From contig KV419395.1 of the NCBI GenBank assembly GCA_001630475.1, positions 934,753-998,752 on the forward strand: a stretch of DNA of 64,000 bases, given 5' to 3'. The stretch is from Sistotremastrum niveocremeum HHB9708 (taxonomy: Eukaryota; Basidiomycota; Agaricomycetes; Sistotremastrales; Sistotremastraceae). Below, one piece after another: positions 34,746-46,802 of the stretch. Position numbers and translations under genes: made by a program. The stretch's first letter is position 1. Every line of letters begins with the position of its first letter. The notes under the pieces were generated by a model. It was not told where the DNA came from. It did no database searches and was given only the letters and a program-made list of their open reading frames with translations.

Positions 34746-35891
34746 TTAAACTGGGACGTCAGAGTCGGGAAGGGAAGCTGATGGATCGAGCTCGATGTCC
34801 CAGGTCGGGCTTGTGGCACGACCACGTCCGTCTTGTTGAGAGTTTGTGATAGCAGATTCAGATTCGGATTCCATGGGCTGATTCTCTTTGATTTGCGGCC
34901 GCGTTATATCAGCACTTTCTCGGGTTTTGAACGTAGAATTCGTGCTGTTGTTCCAGAATGGCTTCTCAAAAGCATCTTTGATGCGACGGACCTTGACTTG
35001 CCCGAGACCAGGAAGATTGTGCATCTGCTCGGCTGAAGCCGTCGCTACGCTTGCTATAGACTGAGGGGTAGGGAATGAGGTTGGATCCAAGAGCTACTGG
35101 GCATGCGACTCACTCCAATGTGACTCCTGAGGGTTTCAACGTCGGTTTTGTTGACTTTCGGGATGGTAGTGAGGCTCGTGCGATACATGGAATTGAAGTC
35201 CTTCTCCAGCCTTTCCTTTATCATATCTGGAGGTTTGTGTTCGAAGGCCTTGAAACTTGAGAGGTAAGCCCCTGCCTCCTCGTTCCTGATTCGTCCCAAT
35301 CAGGACCACATAGGCAGAGAAAATGCATCATCGCACGACCATGCCACCATAACGGTGATGTTGTTTATCAAGCAAGTCTGGGGAACGAATGCATAAACGG
35401 TCCAAACTGGCGAGAAAAATAATCTCGGACTTTCGTAATTTCTCGGATGGCATCTTGATGTTGAGTCTACCGGCCAGTTACTGAAATAACTGGACCAAAG
35501 AGCAGTAGACGTACGACATCGCAGAGGAGCATAAGAATTCGGAGGCTGAACATGTTTCCGAGCTTCTCGATCCGCTGATGAATATACTCGGGGTGCAGCC
35601 TGTGGTACTTGAGACTGGTGAAGGGTTACGGCCAGAGCAATGGAAAATATGGCAAGAGTGTACCTAAGAAACAGAGCGCACGTCGTCCGTCCTAGCTGAA
35701 AATCGGGTATAATGTCACCGAATTCCTTGCTGACATTCCGAATGCAATCGAGGAGAGGGTTCAAACGCTGGCATTTGATCAAAAACGAGAACGACGAGCA
35801 GCACCGGAAAAGCAGATACCTGACATGGATTGACGATGATTGAATTGCCAGTTCCTGCTTGAACTACTGGCGGCTTGGGAGCGGCTGCCAT
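34746..35891 (-). CDS. RAD10: DNA repair protein ERCC1/Rad10
   Basis: Non-catalytic partner of the XPF/Rad1 endonuclease, cutting 5' of bulky lesions in nucleotide excision repair and single-strand annealing. Starts [20 protein letters not shown] and continues NPCQ to [20 protein letters not shown] across an intron. Then [82 protein letters not shown] and VNKTDVETL form the central nuclease-like fold, and [20 protein letters not shown] with FEKPF forms the helix-hairpin-helix pair. A short disordered tail ends SLPDSDVPV. All family blocks are present. It converges with the PIP-box gene (210 nt apart) and diverges from the next gene. Confidence 0.93.
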
Positions 35892-36151
35892 GCGGTTGGC
35901 ACGCCCTGCGTTCTACTACTCCGAGTCTGATCAGACTCTGATGCGCGTGCCCTCAACGCAGCTTCAACGCCGTCCAGCACTCACTCCCCTTTCGCCGCCA
36001 TTTAATATAAAATGAGCAGCCACCGACTGTCTGTGCCACACTTTGAAACCCCAGTCCCCAAGGCCTCGATATCGCGATGATGAATATCTTGCCTATAAAC
36101 ATGCGGAGCCCTGTCTCAAGCCTTTCCCTTCGTAACAGATCCTCCCCAGGA
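35892..36151. promoter_or_regulatory. Divergent promoter of ERCC1 and unnamed Ser-rich gene
   Basis: 260 nt with a perfect 16-bp palindrome GAGTCTGATCAGACTC at 35923-35938, some 31 nt upstream of the ERCC1 start codon, and a TTTAATATAAAATG A/T-rich element near 36001. Confidence 0.45.
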
Positions 36152-37192
36152 TGTTCGCGACCCCAGCCAGACCATGTAGGTCTCTCTCGTTATCGTGTTT
36201 CTGAAAGCTACATGTCATATCAGCTCTCATGATACTCTGCCAGAAACTTGTCGAGCCGGTGACTCACTGGTGCACTGTGCTTCGCGCCAATGTCTCCGCT
36301 GAAAAGGACTCCAGGCCTGAGAGCCCAACGAAACGTCCTATAAGGCGGCATACATTTGAGAGATCACCCCAAAACCAAATCGACACGCCGATGGATGTCA
36401 ATTGGGATGGTGCTTCGGCCGGGATCCGTGTTATACCTATACCCCAGGCCAACGAGGAAGCTGCAGAACGCCGGAGATCATACAAGGCTGCGAGTCTCAA
36501 CCAGGAGACCAAGTCGAAATTGCAAAAGAGGAAGAGGAGCGGTTTCTCTTCCTCCAGTCAAAGTCGACGTCACACCGATAGCAGTGCTCTGTCTCGACGA
36601 GCAAGTTCGGTTCCGAATCTGATTCTAGCAGATGAAGTGTTTCTCTCTACGGATCCTAAGCCTGCCGGCTCAAGAATCATACACTTCATCTCCTCTTCCC
36701 TTGCTCGCCGTCCTTCACGCTCGGCTCGTTCACTCTCACGAGGTGCGTCATCACTCTTCCTGATCTTAGGAAGACACCATTGTCTGAGCATTTTTCGGTG
36801 TAGATAAAGACGGCGGGATATTCTGGAACATGGAAAAATTACCGTTCATCCGAGCTCGTTCGCCTGCACGTACCTGTTCCCAACACAGCGATACGTGCAA
36901 ATTTGTGCGGTCGGATAGCTCCCAAACGAGAGAACGTTCCTTTTTCGACAATGTATCTGGTGCTCTCATGCAATCTTCCGAATCCTCTCAGCATTCTCGG
37001 TCCTCGAAGTACACATACATGTCGGCTTCGAGCAATCCACGGCCATCATCCACCACCTCGCTGTCATGCGGCCATTTGGACACCTTCCCGACTCTTGATT
37101 CATCTCCAACGACCGAAACTTCCCTTCATGCATGGCAGAAGCTAAAGAGGCACATCAAGCTCCCCAAGTTTGCGCATAGTATAAGAGCATAA
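36152..37192 (+). CDS. Ser-rich protein of unknown function
   Basis: I do not recognise the family. A start at 36152 (MFATPARP) joins by an intron (GTAGGT donor, CATATCAG acceptor) to SLMILCQKLVEPVTHW. Further text includes SPTKRPIRRHTFERSPQN, AAERRRSYKAASLNQETK, LQKRKRSGFSSSSQSRR (basic, NLS-like) and SSSLARRPSRSARSLSRG. A second intron (GTGCGT donor) leads to DKDGGIFWNMEKLPFIRA and a Ser-rich region ending AWQKLKRHIKLPKFAHSIR, an amphipathic basic helix. About 325 residues. The first exon is the least certain part. Confidence 0.55.
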
Positions 37193-37572
37193 ATTTCGTT
37201 TGCAAAGACTGGATGAAAAATGTGGTGGCCGCGATGATGCCATATTCTCTCAGCGCTCCGTCGCAATAAGCTGTCTGTCGTTATGCAGATCTGCTTTACA
37301 ACCAGTCTTCTATCCACAGAACTGTGATCGTGACCAATGGCTTGGATTCGATTGATAATATCCTCACTGCATCATATAGCCGCTTGATATATATTCTGCT
37401 TGTGCCCAGTACAAGTGCTATTTACAACCTAAAGTAGTAGTTGCGATAAGTCGGAACCCGTGAATCATATAGTGATTTCTATTATAACTGATAAGTAATC
37501 ATCGAGTTTGTCCGAGTTCAAATGGTTTTGCATATCGTATGGCAGGCGTCCATCTCCGGAAAATACGTTTGT
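37193..37572. other. Tail-to-tail intergenic region
   Basis: 380 nt between converging genes, A/T-rich. No coding frame supported. Confidence 0.4.
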
Positions 37573-39730
37573 TCATGCATTGGTGAAGAGAGAAAAAGGA
37601 TCGTGGAGTCGTAAAGCCAGTTCGGTAACTAGGTTCAATTCGACGCGATATTCAGCCGCTAGACTTTGGAGGAGGCTGTATGATGGATTGGACACAGTCG
37701 TGTGAGCAGGAAGTTTGCCGTTCGAGAAAGCGGGAGGAATCCAGTTATTCCGATGACCAAAGTAACGAGAAAGCTGTGGAGACGAAGGAAGTTGTAAATC
37801 AGCAAAACGTGTCTCAGAGTCGTCACGGTAGGATGGCCCAATGTTGCGAGAAGCAACAGCTTCAATAAGCTGGAGAGCCAATTTATTGGAGGTTTCAGAC
37901 TCTGAGTGCGCGAGGAGTATATTAGCAGCATCTACGACAGACGTTAAGAAGCCGAGAAAGATAAATGAAACAGGACGAACGATAAGCAAGGTCTGTAGAT
38001 TGGGCATCAGAAAAGAAATTAGCAAATAGAGTTCTCAAGTCGGTGATACTACTATACCGAATAGGACACAGCGAGTCTGGAGTGAACAGAAGGTCTCGTT
38101 GTCAGGAAGAGTTTGCAGAATGCTGAGGAGCTTGTAGGATGGGAGCCGAGGATCTTTCAGAAAATGAGACTGAGGAATGGTTAGAAACGGTATTGGGATA
38201 AAATTGATTCGCCACCGTGGGAGAGAATATAAGGTGTCTCAAGCTTTCGATTTCTTCAGGAGTAATCAGTCCTGTTCTGTACGCTTCGGTCATTTTCGAG
38301 GTTTCGAGTCCGGACACAGACGGTGAGCGCTCTCGGAATGAGCCAACCCAGGAAGGAAAAAGCTACAGGGACGTGAACAGAAGAATTTCGAAGTAGAGAA
38401 TAACCCACCGCCGCCATCAGTTCCTCATCGGATGAAACTGTCACCGTGACGTAACGAGCCCTTTTGCCAGCCCCGAGTACTTTGTTGCGAACACGACATA
38501 GAACCATTTTCGCCCGGTCGCCCGTTACCTCGACGAAAGCATGACTTAGAGTCTTTCCAGTATTGTCGAGGAGCACGTGGACTCTTGCTGTGGGTTCGCC
38601 TATCCAGGCGATGGCGGCTTCCGGTGTGAGATCCTGAGAGAATAGTTCAAACAAGGACATAAACGAAGGCTTAGTCGTACCCATGGCACGTTATCTATCC
38701 TAAGCACGGCCCATGTATCCTTGTTGATAGGGGGATTGTATGCTTGCTGCGGTTGAGGGGCGTTAGGCGGAATATTCAGAGGTGGACTTTCATGAACAAG
38801 GTGAAAGCCCTGAACGTGTGTAAGACAAAGGGAACAGGAGAACGACTTGTCCTGGACGATATTGAGACATTCAGTGATACAGGTTGCACATATGTTATGT
38901 CCGCAAGGCTCGAGGGAGACATGGGCGACATTAAATTCGCATATGCTGCAGGCAACGAAGGGACTTCCCGAGCCACTGTATTCGGCAAAATCTACCCAGT
39001 GTGTTTGACAAAAAGGCGACGATCAAAGTGAAGTCACTGACCCACAGGATACATAGTCTTTAAATCAGCCACATCGCCGTAGGAAGGGTGGGGTCTGATA
39101 GCTGGCGGGTCCGTTTTATTTGCATTCAAAGGCCGGAGCAAGGTCCGTCTCGGCGGCGTAAAGAACTGGAGAGATTGGTTCACAAAGGGTTGACTAAATG
39201 CATTCTCGCCGTGTTGGTCCTCGATTATGGGAGAGACGTCTTGATCGCAATGTAAGTCAGTTTTGTTCCAATAATCTAGATAAAATGAAAAATGCACCTA
39301 ATAAATCAGTGATGGCCCATATATGCTGACGAAGTGGGGTCGACTCTGGGAACAAATTAAACTAGAGTTACTTGCTGGACAGAAATGTCTGACAACCGAG
39401 ATGAGAGATTGCGGGGCTCTCAGAAATACGTTGAGCAGGCAGCAAACTGTGCTTGAGTTGTCCATGACTCGCAACTGCACAAAATTTTGAGTCAACAAAT
39501 CGAGCACTGGGGCCAAATAAAATAAAGTAAAACATACGAGATATGGGACTCGACAGGTCCGAAAATGGCGACCGATTAGAGGAGAAGCCCAGAGTTGTGT
39601 ACGGTGTAGAAACCGTGCTAGTTGGGGTCATTTGCAAATTCGTATGATTGGCTTTCTGGATGCGGGGTCGATGAGGTGTACATGGATTCCTCCATGAGTA
39701 CAATGGAGTCACTGGAGCTGAGATGGCCAT
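37573..39730 (-). CDS. RING-HC and RRM protein (Not4-like layout)
   Basis: Start chosen at 39730 (MAISAPVTPLYSWRN); an ATG further in is possible. After a disordered N-terminus, one exon carries a C3HC4 RING: CSICEFNVAHVSLEPCGHNI then CATC and FSCSLC, with spacing C-x2-C, C-x-H, C-x2-C and C-x2-C. About 40 residues later comes an RRM-like fold, WAVLRIDNVPW joined by an intron to DLTPEAAIAWIGEPTARVHV, LSHAFVEVTGDRAKM and YVTVTVSSDEELM. The helical C-terminus reads LITPEEIESLRHLIFSPTV, LPSYKLLSILQTLP, FIYLGFLTSVVDAANILLAH and SLLQSLAAEYRVELN, ending FSLFTNA. Such E3 ligase-RNA binding fusions are known from Not4, but Not4 has a C4C4 RING, so this is probably a distinct family. Confidence 0.75.
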
Positions 39731-39874
39731 GGATCTGGCGTTGCGATGGGCAAGAAATGCAAGGCGAGCTAAGAGGGACGGACTGTTTGGCTTTCTTTGG
39801 CAAGATTGAAAGTCGATGCGGTCACGTGATAGTCGAAGCTTCCCACGTTATTCTGTTCATCCGTGCTCTTGAGG
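39731..39874. promoter_or_regulatory. Divergent promoter of the RING-RRM gene and the histone deacetylase gene
   Basis: Only 144 nt separate the two start codons. It contains a CACGTGAT E-box-like element near 39822. Confidence 0.4.
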
Positions 39875-42719
39875 ATGGAGATTGATGCTCTCGACTTCAG
39901 AGAACCGCAACAGGCAGGCAGTAGCTCACAACAAATATTAGTCGATGAAACCTCTGTCAGAATATCTTCTTCTGTCTCCGGGGCCTTACCGGCACAGAAT
40001 GGCTATGAGATGGCAGACGACCAACAATCCACTTCTAATGCAGTTGCGACACGATCTAGTCTGCGATGGGAACCAACCACAGGCTACGTCTACGATGTGC
40101 GGATGATGGCGCATGCGGACGCGCGTGACCATCCAGAGACACCAGAGAGGATCGTCAGAATACACAACCTACTCAAGGCAAACCAGTTACTATCGGAAAT
40201 GCTGTACATTCCCGTACGGTTGATCACTCGTCAAGAAGTACTGCTCGTTCATAGTGAGGATCATTGGAACAAAATTGAGTCTATACAATGTAAGAATATT
40301 CCGGACAGCGTACATTATTTTAACTGGTAATTTTAGACATGGACCAAGATCAGATTACCGAGTCCCAGTCGTTTTACGACCAGCTATCGCTTTATGTCAA
40401 TGCTTCTACAACGATGGCTTCCAAGCTGAGTTGTGGAGGCGTGGTAGAAGCTTGCTTGGCGGTCGCCGAAGGAAAAGTAAGAAACGCCTTCGCTATCGTA
40501 CGCCCACCTGGTCACCATGCAGAACCTGATGAGCACATGGGTTTCTGTTTCTTCAACAACGTCGCCGTCGCTACGCGCGTGGTTCAGCTCCAAACCAAGC
40601 TCCAGCGCATCATGATCCTTGACTGGGATGTTCACCATGGTTGTGTTCCTTTGTCAACTGTGATGTTTCCAGACTGACAACTTTTCAGGAAATGGAACTC
40701 AACGCGCATTTTATGACAATGCTTCCGTCCTCTATGTCTCGCTTCATCGATATGAAGGCGGTGCCTATTACCCATGTGGTCCTTTTGGTGCCATGGAATC
40801 ATGTGGAGAAGACGCAGGTCTCGGAACGTAGGTCACGTATGCCGCTTCCCTGGCACACTCTATGCTAATTTTGTCAAGTTCTGTGAACGTACCATGGCCC
40901 TGTGGCGGCATGAGAGATGCAGATTATCTGTACGCTTTCCAAAAGCTGATTATGCCCATCGCCTTTGAGTTCTCGCCCGATTTGGTGATCGGTATGGGTC
41001 CCAATCACCCGATGTTCTTGGTGTTGTTCTGAGAATGCGTCGCATCTAGTTTCCGCAGGATTCGACGCAGCTGAAGGCGACGACTTGGGAGAATGCCACG
41101 TCTCTCCTGCAGGATATGCCCATATGACACATATGCTTCTATCCCTTGCGAGTGGAAGAGTGGTGGTCGCTTTAGAGGTATGCTGATCCGGAGTTTTTCT
41201 TCATGCGGGTCACACGAACATTCTTCCATTCAGGGAGGCTATAACTTGGATTCGATATCTGTCTCTGCTCGCGCTGTAACTGAAGTGCTCCTGGGCAGGC
41301 CCCCGCCACAGTTGGAGCCGCAGACGGCGTCAGAAATTGGGACCGAGACAGTTTATCAGTGCTGTTTGGTACAGAGTAAATACTGGCGGTCCATTGATCC
41401 CAAAGCTTGTGAGCCGGGGGAAGGTCAGTGTACGGTTGATTTGGGATGATTGACCTTCTGATGTTATCCGTGCAGCCTACCAACCAGTCTCGCTGCCTCT
41501 TGTAGGTTCGCAGCATTCTCTAAGCTGCCTCTTATAAACGTCCCGCTGACAGTCCTCTAATTCAAGAGTTGCTCAAAGCTCATCGTACAAACTATTTGGC
41601 GACCGCACACCAGATGTTCGAGATACCGTTGGTGGATGCTCGGCTTCATACATTTTATCAATCACAGTTGTTTTGCACGTGCGTTGTTTATCACCGCCAT
41701 TCCAAACACACTTCAGTTATATATAGTGAGGATGTCTTCACTAATCGTACTCTAGTCTTATTCGCTCATGATTTGTAAGTGCTTGACGATTCTCTGTGAC
41801 CTGCAACATCTGACAGGTGTAGCGGCAACCTCCGCGTGGAGCTTGTGAATCGTGAATCATGTGAACCAAACACCGAGCGTTCATACCTGGTAGGTACCTC
41901 TCATGAGCCGCTACTGGTGGATAATATACACTGACGCTATACAGATTGATGCGACCAAGAGCGTCATTTCTTGGATTCAGACCAAACAGTGTTCCTTGAT
42001 CGACCTTAATATCTTCCCTCGACCTGCCTCATCGAAAGGAGAGGTATGCAATCCAGCCTCGTATTCTTGTGTTCATCATTTGACTGCGATTCAGATACCT
42101 TCTGCAAAGTTTAGTGAAGAGATCATGACATATATCTGGGACAACTATATCGAGTACCACATTTCACACCATATGCGTTCTAACTCATCTCATTCATATA
42201 TTAGTTTATCTGAATGCCAGGAGGTTGTATTCTTAGCATTTGGCACTGCATGCTCTTCTATGATGTATCTCGTGAATCATCGAGGTAGGGCCCGTTTGAT
42301 TGGTGGACGCTGAGGGCTAACATATGTTGCTCAGCCGTCAGAGAGAAAGTCAAAGCTGTCATTCAAGTCGTGGGTCATGAAACTATTCCAGTGACAACGA
42401 AAGACAACGAAAGTATAAGGTCTTGGTATCTTAAGGTGAGAAAGATTTTGGGTTCACAGTGCAAGTCCCTGATTTGGGCCCAGACATCGCTTGTCATTAT
42501 TCCCGCAAATCATCGAACCTTGAGAGATGATTTGATCAGACGGCGACATGGAAACATTCTTGTCTCCGGTGCGTGTTACGCATGAACTACAGCAATGGCG
42601 AAAATTGATCCCATTTAGACGAACGACAACCTATCAAGGTCTTCATCGCAGGCTTTCCAGACATCAAAGATTTCATGGAAGACCGGCTGCCGCACTTAGC
42701 AAACCTCAATGGTGATTAG
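39875..42719 (+). CDS. HDA1: Class II histone deacetylase with Arb2 domain (Hda1/Clr3 type)
   Basis: Removes acetyl groups from histone tails in heterochromatin silencing complexes (HDA1 or SHREC). Starts [17 protein letters not shown]. Catalytic domain: [77 protein letters not shown] plus NGTQRAFYD after an intron, [52 protein letters not shown] and VVALEGGYNLDS. The charge-relay His pair, the zinc ligands (DWDVHH, GFD) and the final GGY are all present. The C-terminal Arb2-like domain follows: [69 protein letters not shown] and [16 protein letters not shown]. Ten or so introns. The stop is 42 nt from the stop of the converging neighbour. Confidence 0.94.
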
Positions 42720-42761
42720 TACAGGCGAGACTAGATACGTCTGATACAAGGATCCGGGAAC

Positions 42762-45700
42762 TCAGCTCTCGTCCGTCGCAAAATGGAGTTCGACAGTTGA
42801 TCTCCGTTGTAAGATCGAGGCTACGACTTTGGAATTCATTTCCAGCAGGTCTCCACCTCGAGTCGCTACAAAGTCAGCAACGGGGGACACACCTAGTGCC
42901 TTTTCCAGATTGAGTGATGCAATGCTGAAGGCCTGCTCTTTCGAGATTTTCCCACCCGCCTCGATTGCTGCCTATGAATGATGAGTATCATAGAGCGGTG
43001 ACACCATTTCGAAGAACAAACATACCCATCCAGCATCAAATCTTATATTGCGCGCGCTCCATAATTCTTCAACACCAATGCCAACTGTCACGTTACGCTC
43101 CAACAGCTTGAGAATAGCACTCTGGTGAGTTAAAGGAGGTCCCGGTAGACTAGCACACATTCGGTGTCAATCAGTGATAAGATAGCAGATTTTCTTACAT
43201 TTGTCGTTTCTCCCAAATAGTAGGGAATGGACGCGAAGGATTCAAGATGACGCTAACTTCCGCCCTGCTGAGCTCTTCCGCTAATAAGTGTGCTTCCGAA
43301 GCGCCGGAGATGGTCATTTTGATTTTTATTTGCGTCTGTTCTTCAATCTCGGCCTTCAGTGTCAACAAGGTCCCAATAATGTTCAGGTCGTGGACCTCGA
43401 CAACCAAAGTAACTTTGCCCTGAGAGACATCAGTTATATGATTAGCTTGTGGCATATTCTCTTACTAAGGCTACCCGTTTGAAATATTCTCCAGCGAGTC
43501 CGTCGGCGTGACCAAGAAGTAGGTTTCTCAAAGCGGTCACCTGCGTACTGACGCTAGGCTTTCGTGCACCATGACGGATAGCGACATGAACGGCGGCAGC
43601 GTCTTGAATAATAGCACCGGCTTCCAGGCGATGAACCGCACTGACCGAAAAGTAAACACTCAGGCCTCCCCAGAAACCCGAATGACTGGGCGCCGTTACC
43701 GCTCGAGTAACGCCTGCCCGCGAGGCTAATCTGTATCTAACATGAGCGTTGCCAACTGCACTTCTCTACGAAAGAGGCTTACAGGAGGTCCCTTCCGCCA
43801 AATTGGATTCCATCAGCTGCACGGATCAGCGATCCCTCTCCTCCCAGAATGGAAGGAATCCTGTCTTTCAGGGGGTCTAACACGACGCCGTCGTTTGTTG
43901 AGCTCTCGGCTGATATCTCCTCCAGGCCAATATCCGGACCATAAGCCAATAAGCCAGGGTTGATCGACCCGCCTTCCAAGTCGACCACTTCGATCCCTAT
44001 AGGCACACCGGTCATGCAAACAGCCTGTGCACATGTGATCGATCCATTGGTTACCAGGACCTGCCCTAGTGTAGAACCGTACTCCAACAAGCGGTCTACG
44101 ATCGTTTTGCCCGAAAAAGCGAAAACGTGTGCCACATTGGTGAATAGTACAGAATCTATCTTCCGATACTTGAGAGGAGGCAAACCGTCGTACTCAATAG
44201 TTTCTTGAGCCTCCTTGTCAAAGTTAGGAACCCGTGGGGGTTTCTGGAACGAGGGAGGTTTGCTTGACAAGGCTTGGTTTTTGAGTTGAGCAATGCCATC
44301 AATGAACACTTGGCGCGGGGTGGCTCCCAGTGCAAGTGGATGACTATCCCAAACAACAACGTCTAGAAAGATCATTAGTCCGGAAAGAGACGTCGAGAAG
44401 GGCAACGTACCTGCGTCATAACCCGTCCTAAGGTAGCCCAAACGGTGATCAAGCCCCAAGACTTGAGCAGGTGTAGTAATGACTGATGCGATAGCAAGAT
44501 GATCCTTCAATCCATAGTAATGGGCCTGCTGAGCTTCGTACAGAAGATAACGACTATCAAGGACGGGATGATCGCTCTGAGACATTAATCATGAAATCAA
44601 CGCATAGAGAACCTGTAACATTTGCACCGACTTTCATCGTTACTTTCAGGCCATTCTCAGAAAGAATTTTGGCGGCGAACTCGGAGCCACGATAGGCTTC
44701 ACGCTTGTATCTTGATTGTGTTCAGGGAGAGTCGATCAATGAATTAAGCCGCAAATCTCACCTAGAGTTTGTAGCAAATAGGGCGAGAGCCGGAGGTTGT
44801 CCTGAAATATTTTGCTTAGGTGCATTCCAACCGGATTTAGCCATTTCCACTCACCCCACGCCTTCTTCAAGAGATCCGGCACAAGATAAGCCTCATGGGC
44901 ATGATGAAATGCAGCCAAAGGGAATTTGAATTCGTTGGAGATCTGCCAAAACAATCAAGTCTCCCCTCAGATCCAATTGGTACTCCCACGCACTCTAATC
45001 AAAGCGTCAAGGTCAACAGCCTATCCCGGATGGTCAGAAATATATGGGACCGACGGAAAACTCTCTTGCCTCGTAACAATGAGTATGAACTTTCACCCTT
45101 CCCCTCAGTACATCGACGAGTGATTCCCATTGCAAACTCTCCGGGAAGCGACTTGTAAGTCCATGTAGTTGATTGGACCCGAACATGGCACAGAATTCAT
45201 CTTGTTCCTTCTTCACTTGCATGGCCTTGTCGTATCTATGCAATCTTTGAGTGTACTCAACTCGTTCTTCAGTCAGATTACGTACGCTTCCCTAAAAGCC
45301 CAATATGTGTCCATGCGCGATCCACCATACACACGGCCTGCGGAGATCTGAGAAACTCCGATTGTATTCCTGTGAAGGGAGACAACGTACCAGGATTTTC
45401 GCCTTTCATAGGTAAAAGAAAAGGACGCATGTTCACAATCCACAGAAATTCAATGGCCGGATCAACCTACCGCAAGCTTGTCTTATAAACAAGTCGTGTC
45501 AGATTGTATGCCCCAGCGTAATCATTTAGGTGAAGGCACGCACTTGATATGACGCCAACGGGTCCGCTCTCCATCTTGGTAAACTGAACCATTCAAACTG
45601 AATGGGGGCTCGAGCAGTTTGGAACTTGGAGTTTTTTCAGCCGTTGAACGTAGTTTAATTACAAAGCCCTGGCCACCTGAGTGATTTAGCATTTCATGAT

Positions 45701-46541
45701 TGGGCCAGCAAAGGATCTTACCAATAGCATTGGCACTGCCAGGTAAAACGAGTGAGGTAGTTACCCCTCCGGAGATGGAGAGCTCAAACGAATCGTCGTG
45801 TGTATTGAGTCCTAAAAGCGATCAGGTACGTTCTGGATAATTATAAGGCCAATACCATCTAGAGAACGTAGCCAAGGAAGTATAGGACCCTTGACTGAGT
45901 TCTCGTCCTCAGCACCTTTGTCTCCATGAGTATAACCAAGTCTATAGCGGCGGATGACAAACCTCGAAGGGATGGAGAAGGATCGTCTCCTATATGCGAG
46001 TGCATGTCTACAATTCTGGGCTCATTCTCAGAGCTTAGTAGAAGGATAGAAAGAATTCGGACACTTACCCTGGTGTGACCCAAGCTCCATCCAAGTCCAA
46101 CACCTGCAACCTTTGTCGTCCCTTTCGGATCGAGGGGTGATTGTAAGAGTCATTGCCAACAGAGACGATAATTCCTCTGTCCAAGAGTAGGTCGGTTTGA
46201 TACAATATCTCCTGGTCATCTCCTCCGCCGGTCCACAACGTTGCATTTCTGAGCAGGACGGCTGGAGTTCCAGGAACGTATCTGTCTGATTCTGACCTCT
46301 TGTTGAACGATTCAGGCGGGCCTGCTTCCATTCGAATAGCGGAACATTTTTGACGAAGTTCTTCGACAAGGTACGGTGATAACGTTGTCTGGCGTAGAGG
46401 AACGACGGGAAGGTTATGATTATTCCAAAGAATATACGAGACCGCCCAGAACGCCAATGCAAGCAACGCAAGAACGCGTATTCCAAGGAATTTCTCGCCG
46501 GCCTTGGACGGAGGCGACTTCCAAGCGTGTTTGCTCGACAT
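42762..46541 (-). CDS. Membrane-anchored amidohydrolase-superfamily protein (CE9-like)
   Basis: Starts MSSKHAWKSPPSKAGEKFL with one transmembrane helix (VLALLALAFWAVSYILW), so a type II membrane protein with the catalytic part in the lumen or outside. Further blocks: AVLLRNATLWTGGGDDQEIL, LLLDRGIIVSVGN, WVTPG then IVDMHSHIGDDPSPSL with the metal-binding HxH, ISGGVTTSLVLPGSANAIGG, LLYEAQQAHYYGLKDHLAIA, PAQVLGLDHRLGYLRTGYDA, DVVVWDSHPLALGATPRQV, VTRAVTAPSHSGFW, VVEVHDLNIIGTLLTLKAEI and IGVEELWSARNIRFDAGW. It is about 950 residues, twice the usual amidohydrolase length. Such long fungal members are often filed under carbohydrate esterase family 9, but the substrate cannot be told from sequence. 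Fifteen or so short introns. Confidence 0.78.
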
Positions 46542-46802
46542 GGTCGAACAGACGAGGCTATGAGACGCGTGCTGCTACAGGTAGGATATCACACGAGGAT
46601 TTACATCCTTATGGCTCAGATTGCGCTATCGGACCGGGTTCTCCGGCAGCTTTAGATCCCGATCTGACTCATTCTGAGGTCGTTTTCATGGTTCCGTACA
46701 ATATAGTCGTAAAATACAGTGAGGATTATAAGGCAATAAAGATCGAGGCACATAATCAAGATAATGTCGTTCAATACTGAAAAGATCGGATGGATTGTGG
46801 TC

